The notes: generated from the sequence alone by a model not told the origin. Positions 54,027 through 64,000 are shown, counted from the first letter of the stretch. The stretch is DNA of 64,000 nucleotides from Enterococcus montenegrensis (GCF_029983095.1 NZ_CP120467.1:486001-550000); one strand, 5' to 3'. A program made the numbers and translations.

Positions 54027-54592
54027 TTGAGCACAAAAGAAAAACTAATTGCTGCAGCCCGGGAGCTAATCTATCGACAAGGCTATAACAATACCTCCAT
54101 TCGCGATATTCTACTGGCTGCAAATGCTGGCAAAGGGCAACTTTATTATTATTTTGATTCGAAAAAAAGTATCGGACTAGCAGTTATTAAAGAAAATATT
54201 GCCATTTGGCAAAAAGAATTGTTTGAAGGTATTTTAGCCCCAGCTCGCAGCCGGAAAAGGATTTTGCTGAAATGCTCACTTGGATTTTTTCCTTCCATCA
54301 ACAACAACAACACTATTATGGCTGTCCGATGGGAAATCTTATCGTAGAGTTGTCCTTAGAAGATGAAGATTTTCGAATTTTACTAAATGATTTTATGCAA
54401 CAATGGCTTGTGGCTTTGGCAAACAAAATCAAAGTATTACGTTCAATTGATTTAGCCGCCGCTAAAATAGCGGCACAAAAAGTTATTGCACAAATTCAAG
54501 GAAGTATCCTTTTGCTAAAAGTAACGCAAGACTTAACAATTTTGGAAAGCAACTTACTGGAACTAAAAAAACACTATATAAAAGCCAATTAG
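54027..54592 (+). pseudogene. TetR/AcrR-family regulator with one frameshift
   Basis: The frame from TTG 54027 (SD AAGGAG about 9 bp upstream) encodes a normal TetR helix-turn-helix: KEKLIAAARELIYRQGYNNT then SIRDILLAANAGKGQLYYYF. After about 76 residues it shifts at an A4 run (54255-54258). Adding one A gives KKDFAEMLTWIFSFHQQQQH and a normal ligand-binding domain to 54592, about 188 residues in all. The TACCGATTGGTA site upstream of the rclA-like gene suggests it controls that gene. A truncated product would lose the dimerisation domain. It may be a sequencing error. Confidence 0.85.
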
Positions 54593-54606
54593 CTTTTATG
54601 CTTAAG

Positions 54607-54655
54607 AACCTGTCAGGCTCTCTTTGGTTTATAAGGGGAGTAGGGCAGGTTTTTT
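54607..54655 (+). terminator. Terminator after the TetR gene
   Basis: AACCTG (54607-54612) pairs with CAGGTT (54646-54651), with further CC/GG-rich pairing inside and T6. From 54656 to 54910 no gene is seen. Confidence 0.7.
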
Positions 54656-54910
54656 AGCAGTAAAGCTAAGATTCTTTAGGGTTATCCTTGTAAAAAAAGT
54701 AGCCCCATGATTTGAAAAAGACTTTGCCTGCAGTACATTATTCAGCGACTTTAATTATTGGCTTAGATAAACTACTAGTCTTTATTTTTTTTGCTATTAC
54801 ATACATGAGTTAAATTTGTGGGCGGTAGATGTAATCTGGATAAAATCGTTTTTTCTAGCAATATCAGTGTAATTGTTAAATAGGCTCGATAAAAAAATTA
54901 ACAATTAAAA

Positions 54911-54944
54911 ATCCTCCAAAGCCTTACGCAAGATTTTGGAGGAT
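54911..54944 (-). terminator. Terminator of the DUF2188 gene
   Basis: ATCCTCCAAA (54911-54920) pairs with TTTGGAGGAT (54935-54944); on the minus strand it is followed by T5. Confidence 0.85.
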
Positions 54945-54949
54945 AGGTG

Positions 54950-55402
54950 CTATTCTTTGTAATTGTGGGTAGCCTGTAAAGTGCCGTCCTTTTTATAAAT
55001 ACATAGAGTTGACTGTTTATTAGTAGCAATTTCTTTGCCCCGTTTAATCGCCTCTTCTTTGTGTGAATACGTATCACTGGCACGTTTAGCACCTACTGAT
55101 AGTACTTCCCAAACATCATTCCTATATTTTACTAGTACATCAGCGGTTAATAATTTTGGTGCATTGTCATCTTTCTTGTGAAAATCATTTTTTTGCGGGT
55201 CGGCTGCTTGTTTAAATTCGGCTTTTTCTTTTTCATCGGCAGCGGCATACCATTTTTCTGCTTGACTCGTGGCAATCGGAATCGCGCGATCTTCAGGATA
55301 GCCGTCTGCTAGTAACGCATTAGCAATTTCAATTGTCTTCTTTTTTACTAAGGGCTCCAAATTTTTCAGTGATGCCGGATAGTCCAACATGTCCCATGCC
55401 AT
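54950..55402 (-). CDS. DUF2188-domain stress-type protein
   Basis: The 150-residue protein has two parts. The N-terminal part, MAWDMLDYPASLKNLEPLVK and on to ANALLADGYPEDRAIPIATSQAEKWY, matches a small domain common in Gram-positive general stress proteins. The C-terminal DUF2188 part is VLVKYRNDVWEVLSVGAKRASDTYSHKEEAI through IYKKDGTLQATHNYKE. DUF2188 units are short strand-helix modules of unknown function. GGGG lies upstream of ATG 55402. No membrane segment or catalytic motif is visible. Confidence 0.83.
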   Translation of the reverse strand: MAWDMLDYPASLKNLEPLVKKKTIEIANALLADGYPEDRAIPIATSQAEKWYAAADEKEKAEFKQAADPQKNDFHKKDDNAPKLLTADVLVKYRNDVWEVLSVGAKRASDTYSHKEEAIKRGKEIATNKQSTLCIYKKDGTLQATHNYKE

Positions 55403-55642
55403 AAAATAACCCCCTTTGTATTGTTAATTTCATCATACTACGATAAAAATTTTTTTAAAATGGATAAGGTTGACTGAGAGATTTTATTAACGGGTAATAA
55501 GTTAGCCTCTAATTAAAACTAGTTTAATATGGGATAGAGCAATGGATGTATTGCGAAATATTATATCAAAAAGTATCAATAAAAAATTTACCCCATGCAC
55601 GATTTTTAGAGCTGGGTAAATCATTTTATTGATAATAATTAT

Positions 55643-57148
55643 TTAAGAATAAGGATTTTTTTGGGCAAAACGTTCAGAAATTACCTGTTGAATCAAAGTT
55701 TCTATTTCTGCGACATCATATTTATTGCAGCAGTCAGAAAAAACATAGTAATAGCTTTCCCTTGTTCGAAAAGACTCAAGATATATATTTGAGAGCAGTA
55801 TATCACCGGGAGTATCTTCTTCATACAGAACTAAATCCAGCTCATATTTATTTCCTAATGTATTTTTTAAAATTTGAATCGTAAGGGATGCTAAAAATGG
55901 ATTAACACTATGGTGAACAGAAATCAAAATACGTTTATTTGATAGATCTTGCGCAATGTTTAAGATTGAAGAGTAGTTTATTTCAGATAAAATACTTCTA
56001 TAACGTTGAAGTGGGTCATCAGGATAAAACTGGTTTTGACAAAAATCCATAAAGTCGTGGACATCTTTGGAATCTGTAGGTGTTCTTAAATTTTGGGCTG
56101 TTAAAAAAATTCCCCAAGAATCGAAATTAAGCACAAAACCATTAAAATAATAAAGTTGTGAATGGTATTGATAGAGATAATGGGACAAGATGCGGTGCCT
56201 TTTTGGGAAAGCTTCACTTTCAATATAGCCAATACGACACAAGTAACTTAAAATTTGTTGATTTTGATAATCTAAGTAAGTTTTTTCTTCTCGTTGCTGT
56301 TTTGCCAGTCGAAAAGCAAATGGCGAGTAAACTGAAAAATTTCGCGTACTACAGAAGAAATCGTAAAACATTAGACCTTCATGAAGTGTATAAGGGCGAT
56401 CATAGTTTTTCATATATTGAAATAAAATACTATTTATAATATCAAAAAGCGGACGATCCTTTTGTTCAAAATCTTTTGGAAAACTGTAATCACGTGTTTG
56501 ATTAAAGCGGGTAAAAGATATTTTCATCCATAGTTTAATTTGAAGTTCTTCCATCTGGTCAAAGGTTACGTCTAGTTGTTCTTTGAGGTCTTGGATAAGG
56601 GGACCATACATTTGATTGACTTCTTTACTGAACTCGCTTTTGTTTTCTTTTAAAAACCAATAATAGCTATAAAAAAAATAACGAATTTGATTTTCACTGC
56701 CGGTTATTTTTCCTCGTTTAATGGTTATTTGGAATTCTTCCAAAAGTTCGTTTAGTTCGGCAATCCGTCTATAGTAAGTTGCGGAGCTAATATTAAATTG
56801 ATCTTGAAAAACTGGTCCGTTGATGGATCCATTGTCAAAAAGCCACTTCACTATTTGAAATTTTGTTGAGTGTTCTAAAAATTTTAGAAAGCACACTTTT
56901 AGCGGGAAGGTGGGATCTTTTTTAAAAGTGAGAGTTTGCTGTTCTTCGATTATTTCAATACTATTAGAGAAACCATTTTCTACGACAAAATCAGCTAATA
57001 ATGCCAGATACTCTGTCAATGTATTTGGTGTAATTACCAAATTTTTACAGAGTTCATCTTTGGTGCAAATACCACCATTATTGTACAAATAAACCAGAAT
57101 GTCGTTCATAAAATCATATGGTTTTTCTAATAACTCTCTTTTTAGCAA
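55643..57148 (-). CDS. Mga-like transcriptional regulator
   Basis: The 501-residue protein has two N-terminal helix-turn-helix units (about residues 25-60, and 95-135 with FQDQFNISSATYYRRIAELNELL). A long helical central region follows, and a C-terminal EIIB-like part (ILISVHHSVNPFLASLTIQIL onward). This is the layout of Mga/AtxA-type regulators, which are controlled by PTS phosphorylation in streptococci and bacilli. It is divergent from a NADH-oxidase-like gene and likely regulates it. Codon use is AT-rich, as for its neighbour. GGGGG-type SD precedes ATG 57148. Confidence 0.82.
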   Translation of the reverse strand: MLKRELLEKPYDFMNDILVYLYNNGGICTKDELCKNLVITPNTLTEYLALLADFVVENGFSNSIEIIEEQQTLTFKKDPTFPLKVCFLKFLEHSTKFQIVKWLFDNGSINGPVFQDQFNISSATYYRRIAELNELLEEFQITIKRGKITGSENQIRYFFYSYYWFLKENKSEFSKEVNQMYGPLIQDLKEQLDVTFDQMEELQIKLWMKISFTRFNQTRDYSFPKDFEQKDRPLFDIINSILFQYMKNYDRPYTLHEGLMFYDFFCSTRNFSVYSPFAFRLAKQQREEKTYLDYQNQQILSYLCRIGYIESEAFPKRHRILSHYLYQYHSQLYYFNGFVLNFDSWGIFLTAQNLRTPTDSKDVHDFMDFCQNQFYPDDPLQRYRSILSEINYSSILNIAQDLSNKRILISVHHSVNPFLASLTIQILKNTLGNKYELDLVLYEEDTPGDILLSNIYLESFRTRESYYYVFSDCCNKYDVAEIETLIQQVISERFAQKNPYS

Positions 57149-57290
57149 AGTAACACCCCCTTGGTAATACGATCAATGATTTCATAGCTTTAAAAATGCC
57201 AGTGGAAAATTAGTACATTTATATAATATTAGAAAAAATAAAAAAAATGAAGTAAAATGAAGTCGATTGAGACAAAAGGAGCGTAGCGAA

Positions 57291-58604
57291 ATGAAAAAAA
57301 CAGTAGTTATCGGTGCCTCCCATAGTGGACAGATGGTAGCAAGTGAAATTAAACGATTTGACCCGGATCATGAGGTTGTTTTAATTGAAAAGGAAAAAAA
57401 TGTACCCTTTATTGCTAGTGGTATTAACTTAGTTTTAAAAAATAAAATCCACGATTTATCTGACGCAATCGCCCCCTTAGTCGATTTAGATAAAATTGGG
57501 GTTAAGTCTTTTTTTGGTTATGAAGTTGTTGAGATTAATTGGGATAAAAAAACTATTCGTTATACTAATGGCAAAGGTTTACAAGAAGGGGACTATACTA
57601 ATTTAGTTCTTGCGACCGGTTCTAAACAGTACTTGCCGCGACAATACATGAATGTAAAAAATATTTATAGTTATAAATCATTTTCAGAATCTCTAGATGT
57701 TTTGAAAGTGTTAGAAAATGCTAATACTATTGCGATTTCAGGGACAGGTTATGTTGGGGTAGAATTAGGGGAAGTATTAACCCAATTGAACAAGCAAGTA
57801 TCTATCATTGGGCCTACCAAAAACTTGATACAAGAGTATTACGATCAAGAAATAAGTGATTGTATTAAGCATAAATTTACTAATTACGGTACTTCTCTTT
57901 TTTTAGAAAATCAAATTATGGATATAAATGAAGAAAATAACAGGCTTAACTTACAACTTTTGGAGGGTTCTGTTGCTTGTGATGTTTTAATAATGGCGAA
58001 TAATTCAAGGCCTAATAGTGAACTATATTGGAATGGTTTAAGAATTTCGCAAGACAAAACAGTAGAAGTTAATCAGTATCTTCAAACCAATCAACCGCAA
58101 GTATATGCTATCGGGGATCTTATTGCATTACCGAATTTACTGACTAAGAATAAGACAAGACTATCGCTAATTACCGAGGCACGACAAACGGCTAGGATTG
58201 CAGCGTTAAATATAGTTGGGAAAAAAACTGTTATGCCAAAACAACTTAATATTTCTACAACGCAACTTTTTGGATTATATTTTGGTTCAGTGGGCTTAAC
58301 GAAAGAAAAACTTGAACAGTCGAATATTGCCTATAAGACGATTAGGGTTGGAAATCTCTCTTCGTTTGAAAAAATACAAATTTCATTGCATGTGGATTTT
58401 AAGGATAGAATAGTGGGTGTACAAATAGTAAGTGAAAAAAACATCCAGACGTTACTAGATCTGTTGGAAATTGTTATTAGAAGTGGCTGGAAAATGGAAG
58501 AGCTATATAGTAATAACACATCTTTTTTTCCAATGTCGCCAAGTTTTACGTCCGTACTTCATGAAGCTGCAGCCTGCTACTTAGCACAAATACGAGAAGA
58601 GTAA
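57291..58604 (+). CDS. NADH oxidase/CoA-disulfide reductase paralogue with Ser in place of the redox Cys
   Basis: The 437-residue FAD/NAD protein matches the Nox/Npr/CoADR family: VVIGASHSGQMVASEI with conserved His11, NADH motif ISGTGYVGVELGEVL, FAD motif VYAIGDLIAL and C-terminal SFFPMSPSFTSV. At the position of Cys43 in the canonical nox (5334-6668) it has Ser43, in NVPFIASGINLVLKN, with identical spacing from the N-terminus. Without the cysteine-sulfenic acid it should not reduce O2 to water or peroxide to water by the usual mechanism. ATG 57291 follows AAGGAG by 8 bp. It is divergent from the Mga-like regulator. Confidence 0.85.
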   Translation: MKKTVVIGASHSGQMVASEIKRFDPDHEVVLIEKEKNVPFIASGINLVLKNKIHDLSDAIAPLVDLDKIGVKSFFGYEVVEINWDKKTIRYTNGKGLQEGDYTNLVLATGSKQYLPRQYMNVKNIYSYKSFSESLDVLKVLENANTIAISGTGYVGVELGEVLTQLNKQVSIIGPTKNLIQEYYDQEISDCIKHKFTNYGTSLFLENQIMDINEENNRLNLQLLEGSVACDVLIMANNSRPNSELYWNGLRISQDKTVEVNQYLQTNQPQVYAIGDLIALPNLLTKNKTRLSLITEARQTARIAALNIVGKKTVMPKQLNISTTQLFGLYFGSVGLTKEKLEQSNIAYKTIRVGNLSSFEKIQISLHVDFKDRIVGVQIVSEKNIQTLLDLLEIVIRSGWKMEELYSNNTSFFPMSPSFTSVLHEAAACYLAQIREE

Positions 58605-58702
58605 TCATTCATAGTATTAAACAATTATTGAAATTTTAATAGGACACAAAAAAATTGCTGTAACGTAATTTTTACTATTTGATTGGTATTAGTAAAGGCA
58701 AT

Positions 58703-58744
58703 AAAAAGCAGACCTATCTTTTAAAATAGATAGGTCTGCTTTTT
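58703..58744. terminator. Bidirectional terminator between convergent genes
   Basis: A 17-bp perfect stem pairs 58703-58719 with 58728-58744 (AAAAAGCAGACCTATCT and complement). It overlaps the stop of the minus-strand flavin reductase gene. Confidence 0.9.
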
Positions 58745-59363
58745 ATTGTGGGCGTACCATGGTTAAGATATCTCCAAACAAAGCGTAATTATTCCCAGCT
58801 AATCGCGCGACTGGTCGCAACTTTTCATTGAGAATATATTCTTTATCTAAGTCGAAAACACTTTCAGCAAAATAATAATCCAAAACTTTTAAAATAAATA
58901 AATCAGAGATTATCACGCCTTGATCATCTTTTAAAGGGATTTCGTGTTGTAACTTAACTTCTAAGCGAATTAATGGGTCGATAAGTCCAGGAGTGGCAAC
59001 ACTGCGACTTTTAACTGTTGGCATATCGATTAAAGAAAGTTCACTTTCATCAGGCTTTAGACTAGCGGCCGTTTCATTCATTTGATGTAAAATATTTTCA
59101 TCTACGACATGAATGACCCCTTCTTTTGTCTGACTCAGGTTTCTGGCAGTATCTTTTTTTTGGCCATTTTTTCGGGTAGTTGCAATCAAAACATAAGGTA
59201 AGTCACTAGAGACTACTGTGAAAAAACTAAATGGCGCCAGATTAACGACATCATTTTCACTACTTTTGGTTGTAATCCAAGCAATTGGTCGCGGGGCAAC
59301 TGCGCCTGTTAAAAATTTGTAATTTTGTTTTGGTGCCAATTTATCGGCTGAAAAATGGATCAT
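58743..59363 (-). CDS. Flavin reductase family protein (FMN split barrel)
   Basis: The 206-residue protein belongs to the flavin-reductase-like/DIM6-NTAB group: FLTGAVAPRPIAWITTKSSENDVVNLAPFSFFTVVSSDLPYV at residues 18-58 forms the FMN-binding strands. Members bind FMN and often serve as NAD(P)H:flavin reductases or cofactor-binding partners. The substrate is unknown. AGGAGG lies upstream of ATG 59363. It follows the ring-cleaving dioxygenase gene on the same strand, with a long hairpin in the 178-bp gap; together they resemble quinone/electrophile stress gene pairs. Confidence 0.87.
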   Translation of the reverse strand: MIHFSADKLAPKQNYKFLTGAVAPRPIAWITTKSSENDVVNLAPFSFFTVVSSDLPYVLIATTRKNGQKKDTARNLSQTKEGVIHVVDENILHQMNETAASLKPDESELSLIDMPTVKSRSVATPGLIDPLIRLEVKLQHEIPLKDDQGVIISDLFILKVLDYYFAESVFDLDKEYILNEKLRPVARLAGNNYALFGDILTMVRPQ

Positions 59364-59396
59364 AAATGAGCCTCCTTAAAAATAAGAATACAATAA

Positions 59397-59488
59397 TACC
59401 CGAACGTCAATTGTGCTACCTATTTGCTGTCTATTTTTATCATATCAATTTATAGACAACAGTAAAACGATAGCGTTGTGTTCGGGTA
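59397..59488. other. Long imperfect hairpin between dioxygenase and flavin reductase genes
   Basis: TACCCGAAC (59397-59405) pairs with GTTCGGGTA (59480-59488). Pairing continues inward (CAA/TTG, GCTA/TAGC, CTGTCTAT/ATAGACA-CAG), giving a stem-loop of about 92 nt. There is no T-run, so it is not a clear terminator; it could be a structured 5' leader or processing site. Confidence 0.55.
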
Positions 59489-59541
59489 ATTATCTTACTT
59501 ATTTTAAATGAATTGAATTAAAAATCGGGATGATTTTATTC

Positions 59542-60516
59542 TTACGCACGTTTAGTATTGGCATCACTTGTGTCAAATGGGCGTACATAATCTTCAATTT
59601 CTTGTCGTTTGGGTTCCAAGAAAGGTGGTAAAGATAAAATTTCGCCGGCGGTTTCATAAGTTTCGTCTTCTAAAAAGCCAGGACCATCTGTTGCAAGTTC
59701 AAATAAGACATTTGGTGCAGCCATGAAGTATTCAGAGGCAAAGTAAAAACGTTCTGTGAACCCTGAATTTGGAAATTCCAACTCATTAATGCGACCAATC
59801 CACCATTCCAAAGCTTCTTTATCCGCAACGCGTAATGCTAAGTGGTGCACATTACCAAAACCTTCTGTAGCTCGAGGGATATCATCGCGGTGTTCTACAA
59901 TAATGCTGGCACCGTTACCCCCTTCACCAATTTCAAATAAATGAAAGTCTTCATCATTTGCTGTTTCTTTAAAACCTAAAACATTTGTTAGAACTAAATT
60001 CATGTGTTCAAAATTTTCAATTGTAACAAAAGCAGGCCCTAAGCCAATTAGCGCATGCTCACTTGGCACATTGCTGTTTTTCCAAGGTGTACCACCGGCA
60101 ACGCCTTGGTTATTTTGGTCAGAAATCAATTGATAGCGTTGATTATCAAAATCTTCAAATTCCATATACTTCTTACCAAAGCGTTCTTTAATTTCGCCAT
60201 GTTCGACTTTGTGATCATCAAAACGAGATGTCCAGTAGGTCAAAGCAGCATCATCTTTGACACGAAATGAAGTACGAGAAATTGTATTTGTACCTTTCGT
60301 ACCTTTTGGAATACCTGGAAAGTCAAAAAATGTCATATCTGTTCCGGCAGAACCTAAGTCGTCTGTGAAATATAGATGATAAGTTTCGATATCATCTTGA
60401 TTTACTGTCTTTTTAATTAGACGCAGTCCTAAGATATCAGTAAAAAAGCGATAGATTTTTTCAGCGCTTGAAGTCATTGCAGTAACGTGGTGAAGCCCTC
60501 TAATTTGTGTATCCAT
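59542..60516 (-). CDS. Ring-cleaving dioxygenase, VOC superfamily (MhqO/LinE-like)
   Basis: The 324-residue protein has two vicinal-oxygen-chelate modules. The first starts IRGLHHVTAMTSSAEKIYRFFTDILGLRL with His9/His10. The second starts near residue 150 (HALIGLGPAFVTI), with a metal-ligand segment NVHHLALRV and VLFELATDGPGF. It matches the hydroquinone-cleaving MhqO/MhqA group of Firmicutes, induced by quinones and catechols in B. subtilis. GGAGG precedes ATG 60516. No MhqR-type repressor gene is adjacent. Confidence 0.9.
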   Translation of the reverse strand: MDTQIRGLHHVTAMTSSAEKIYRFFTDILGLRLIKKTVNQDDIETYHLYFTDDLGSAGTDMTFFDFPGIPKGTKGTNTISRTSFRVKDDAALTYWTSRFDDHKVEHGEIKERFGKKYMEFEDFDNQRYQLISDQNNQGVAGGTPWKNSNVPSEHALIGLGPAFVTIENFEHMNLVLTNVLGFKETANDEDFHLFEIGEGGNGASIIVEHRDDIPRATEGFGNVHHLALRVADKEALEWWIGRINELEFPNSGFTERFYFASEYFMAAPNVLFELATDGPGFLEDETYETAGEILSLPPFLEPKRQEIEDYVRPFDTSDANTKRA

Positions 60517-60745
60517 TTTAATTCCTCCAAATTGGTCAAATAGTATCCTTACTAAAAGTAAGTATAGCGATTAAACGTATTTTCAGCAATTAATATGCTT
60601 TAATTACTTATTAAAATATGGAAAGGCTTATCCACTTAAATTATATACCCCACTTTTTTGAATGAATTTCAATTGAAAAAAAATTACCATAGTCTGTTAC
60701 TTTGGAGTACACTAAATAGTAATAGAAAGTAAAGGATGTGTTGGT

Positions 60746-61390
60746 TTGAAACAAAATCATCTGTTTTTTGATTTGGATGGTACCATTATCAATTCACAAA
60801 AAGGAATTTTTTCTTCGATTCGTTATGCATTACAAAAAATGAACTTATCAGATTTATCAGATGAAGAACTATTTTCCTTTATTGGACCACCGCTGTTAAC
60901 ATCATTTAAAAAAATCGGTATGGATGAAGAACAAGCAAACAAGGCGGTTGTTTTTTATCGTGAACATTATCAACAAAGTGGGATGTTTGAAATCACTCCT
61001 TATGAAGGTATCGAGGAAGCTTTAGCCAAACTAGCTAAGGAAAAGCAGCTTTATTTAGCTACTTCAAAACCAGAAGTTTTTGCCAAGGCAATTTTAGATT
61101 TTTTGGATTATACACAATATTTCACTGGGATATATGGCGCCGACTTGGATAATAAACGCAGTGAGAAAGCAGCAGTTTTAGCTTATGGGCTTGAAAGTAC
61201 TGGATTAAAAGATAAATCTACTGCTGTCATGATTGGTGATCGGGAAAATGATATTTTAGGTGGTAAAGCAAATAATATTTTACCAGTTGGTGTTTTGTAT
61301 GGCTTTGGCGACCAAGCAGAATTAAAGGCAGCAGGGTGCGAAATTTTTGTTGAATTACCAAAAGATCTAATTAATCTGTTTAATGGATAA
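60746..61390 (+). CDS. HAD-family phosphatase (phosphoglycolate phosphatase-like)
   Basis: The 214-residue HAD hydrolase has motif I LFFDLDGTIINS (nucleophile Asp), a helical cap (about residues 16-82), motif II ATSKPE, the conserved Lys in NKRSEKAAVL and motif IV VMIGDRENDILGGKAN. It resembles 5'-nucleotidase or phosphoglycolate phosphatase-like HADs; the substrate is not determinable. The start is TTG 60746, 9-10 bp after AAAGGA; no ATG with SD is available. A terminator follows immediately. Confidence 0.9.
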   Translation: MKQNHLFFDLDGTIINSQKGIFSSIRYALQKMNLSDLSDEELFSFIGPPLLTSFKKIGMDEEQANKAVVFYREHYQQSGMFEITPYEGIEEALAKLAKEKQLYLATSKPEVFAKAILDFLDYTQYFTGIYGADLDNKRSEKAAVLAYGLESTGLKDKSTAVMIGDRENDILGGKANNILPVGVLYGFGDQAELKAAGCEIFVELPKDLINLFNG

Positions 61391-61393
61391 CTT

Positions 61394-61424
61394 AAAGAAC
61401 TAGGTTTTGATACCTAGTTCTTTT
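61394..61424 (+). terminator. Terminator of the HAD gene
   Basis: AAAGAACTAGGT (61394-61405) pairs with ACCTAGTTCTTT (61412-61423), followed by T residues. Confidence 0.9.
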
Positions 61425-61486
61425 ACTATTTAAAATGGGAAAAAGAGCAATACAGAAAAAATATAAAAAAAATTTTAACGAATTTA

Positions 61487-61627
61487 TTGAACGTAGGCAT
61501 CGACAACCTAAGATGAATATGACTTATTTTCTTTTGATTAACCTGGGTTAATTTTTTGAATTCGGTGTAAATACGAACGTTGGGATGGAAGCTAGGATTA
61601 TACAAGTTTACATCGGCAGATTTTTTT
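61487..61627 (+). ncRNA. Candidate small RNA upstream of the rRNA promoters
   Basis: TTGAAC (61487-61492) and TAAGAT (61509-61514), 16 bp apart, could start a transcript near 61521. The transcript has a TTAACC/GGTTAA hairpin (around 61537-61552). It ends with CGGTGTAAA (61563-61571) pairing TTTACATCG (61607-61615), followed by T7. No reading frame is convincing. The family is not recognised. Confidence 0.35.
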
Positions 61628-61730
61628 GTTTTTTTGTGTTGACCAATGCTTCTTAAAGTGGTAAATTAATCAACGTTGGTAAGGCAGTCACACGATTGAA
61701 AACAACTTGAAACATTTTTGAAAAAAGTTG

Positions 61731-61759
61731 TTGACAGTTGCTACAACGACTGTTAAACT
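61731..61759 (+). promoter_or_regulatory. rRNA operon promoter P1
   Basis: TTGACA (61731-61736) and TAAACT (61754-61759) are 17 bp apart, about 310 bp before the 16S gene. Confidence 0.75.
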
Positions 61760-61834
61760 AACGAAGTTGCTTGATGAGCGGCGAACTTCTGAAATATCAT
61801 TTCAAAAAGTTTTTAAAACTTTTTAAAAAAATAG

Positions 61835-61863
61835 TTGACAGAAATCAAGTCAGCTGATAAGAT
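61835..61863 (+). promoter_or_regulatory. rRNA operon promoter P2
   Basis: TTGACA (61835-61840) and TAAGAT (61858-61863) are 17 bp apart, preceded by A/T-rich tracts like UP elements. Downstream, 61943-61956 (AAAACTGAACAAAG) is perfectly complementary to 63672-63685 in the spacer and forms the 16S processing stem. Confidence 0.85.
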
Positions 61864-62072
61864 ATAAGAGTTGCTGAAACATTTCAAAAAGCAACCAACT
61901 GCAAGTTAGATAAATACATTTAACTTTGCAAGTAGACCTTTGAAAACTGAACAAAGCAAGCAAACGAACCAATGTGTAGGGCGCTTCTTTTATAGAAGCA
62001 AACAACATGCAAGCAATAGCTAGCAAAGTTAATTTTTATTTGAGCTTAACAGTCTATGACTGTTCAAACACT

Positions 62073-63867
<1,795 letters not shown>

Positions 63868-64000
63868 GGTTAAGTGAATAAGGGCGCACGGTGGATGCCT
63901 TGGCACTAGGAGCCGATGAAGGACGGGACTAACACCGATATGCTTTGGGGAGCTGTAAGTAAGCTATGATCCAGAGATTTCCGAATGGGGGAACCCAACA
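63868..64000 (+). rRNA. 23S ribosomal RNA, 5' end (continues beyond the window)
   Basis: The sequence from GGTTAAGTGAATAAGGGCGC through GTGGATGCCTTGGCACTAGG is the standard 23S 5' end. Only 133 bases are present. Confidence 0.95.

Overview
The window looks like a chromosomal segment of an Enterococcus or close Enterococcaceae relative; I do not name a species. The 16S gene at the right end reads as enterococcal. The gene content agrees: a mevalonate-pathway kinase cluster, H2O-forming NADH oxidase, phosphoketolase, glycerol dehydrogenase/DhaKLM, LuxS, PepV, PepA and HtrA-RlmH. The DNA is AT-rich, SD sequences are strong, and TTGACA/TATAAT-type promoters are common.

Layout. 1-2285: mevalonate kinase operon on the minus strand, whose last gene runs off the left edge. 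2670-4951: deoxynucleoside kinase, CorA and a pentapeptide-repeat protein. 5334-7508: water-forming NADH oxidase and a ClbS/DfsB-type protein. 7619-12595: leuABCD behind a leader peptide ending in three Leu codons and an attenuator. 12833-14733: ohrR/ohr with a palindromic OhrR operator, plus a quinone-oxidoreductase-like gene. 14854-20488: PocR-AraC regulator divergent from gldA-dhaM-dhaK-dhaL and a twice-frameshifted iron alcohol dehydrogenase, with two cre-like sites. 21144-22532: infC-rpmI-rplT with an L20-type leader.

22498-24513: remnant of an integrated element at the 3' end of rplT. A 38-bp direct repeat flanks a broken integrase fragment and a frameshifted membrane-anchored protein. 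24566-27369: DUF1054 protein, Thr-rich surface protein with an unusual LPKMG sorting motif, tRNA-Pro and a membrane protein. 27392-30967: a cysteine operon (cysK/mccA-type synthase, cystathionine lyase, methyltransferase, luxS). In front of it lie a sigma-A promoter, a 32-codon leader peptide with three consecutive Cys codons and a terminator. This looks like cysteine-responsive translational attenuation and is the most striking signal in the window.

31253-49418: thioesterase, aldo/keto reductase, T-box plus aspS, YitT protein, OatA-like acyltransferase, phosphoketolase, NAD(P)HX dehydratase, PepV, PepA, thioredoxin-like protein, Usp, YtpR and HtrA. 49605-51202: an inverted pair of perfect DnaA boxes, rlmH and a zinc-ribbon protein. 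51523-61390: a redox/stress region with a DUF1456 protein, RclA/Har-like flavoprotein with a frameshifted TetR gene, DUF2188 protein, Mga-like regulator divergent from a NADH-oxidase paralogue whose redox Cys is Ser, flavin reductase, ring-cleaving dioxygenase and a HAD phosphatase. 61731-64000: tandem rRNA promoters, 16S, a tRNA-less spacer and the start of 23S.

Amino-acid supply genes are controlled by three different RNA strategies: a Leu leader peptide, a Cys leader peptide and a T-box. Four one-base deletions in A/T homopolymers break three otherwise normal genes. They may be true pseudogenes or residual sequencing errors, and raw reads would decide.
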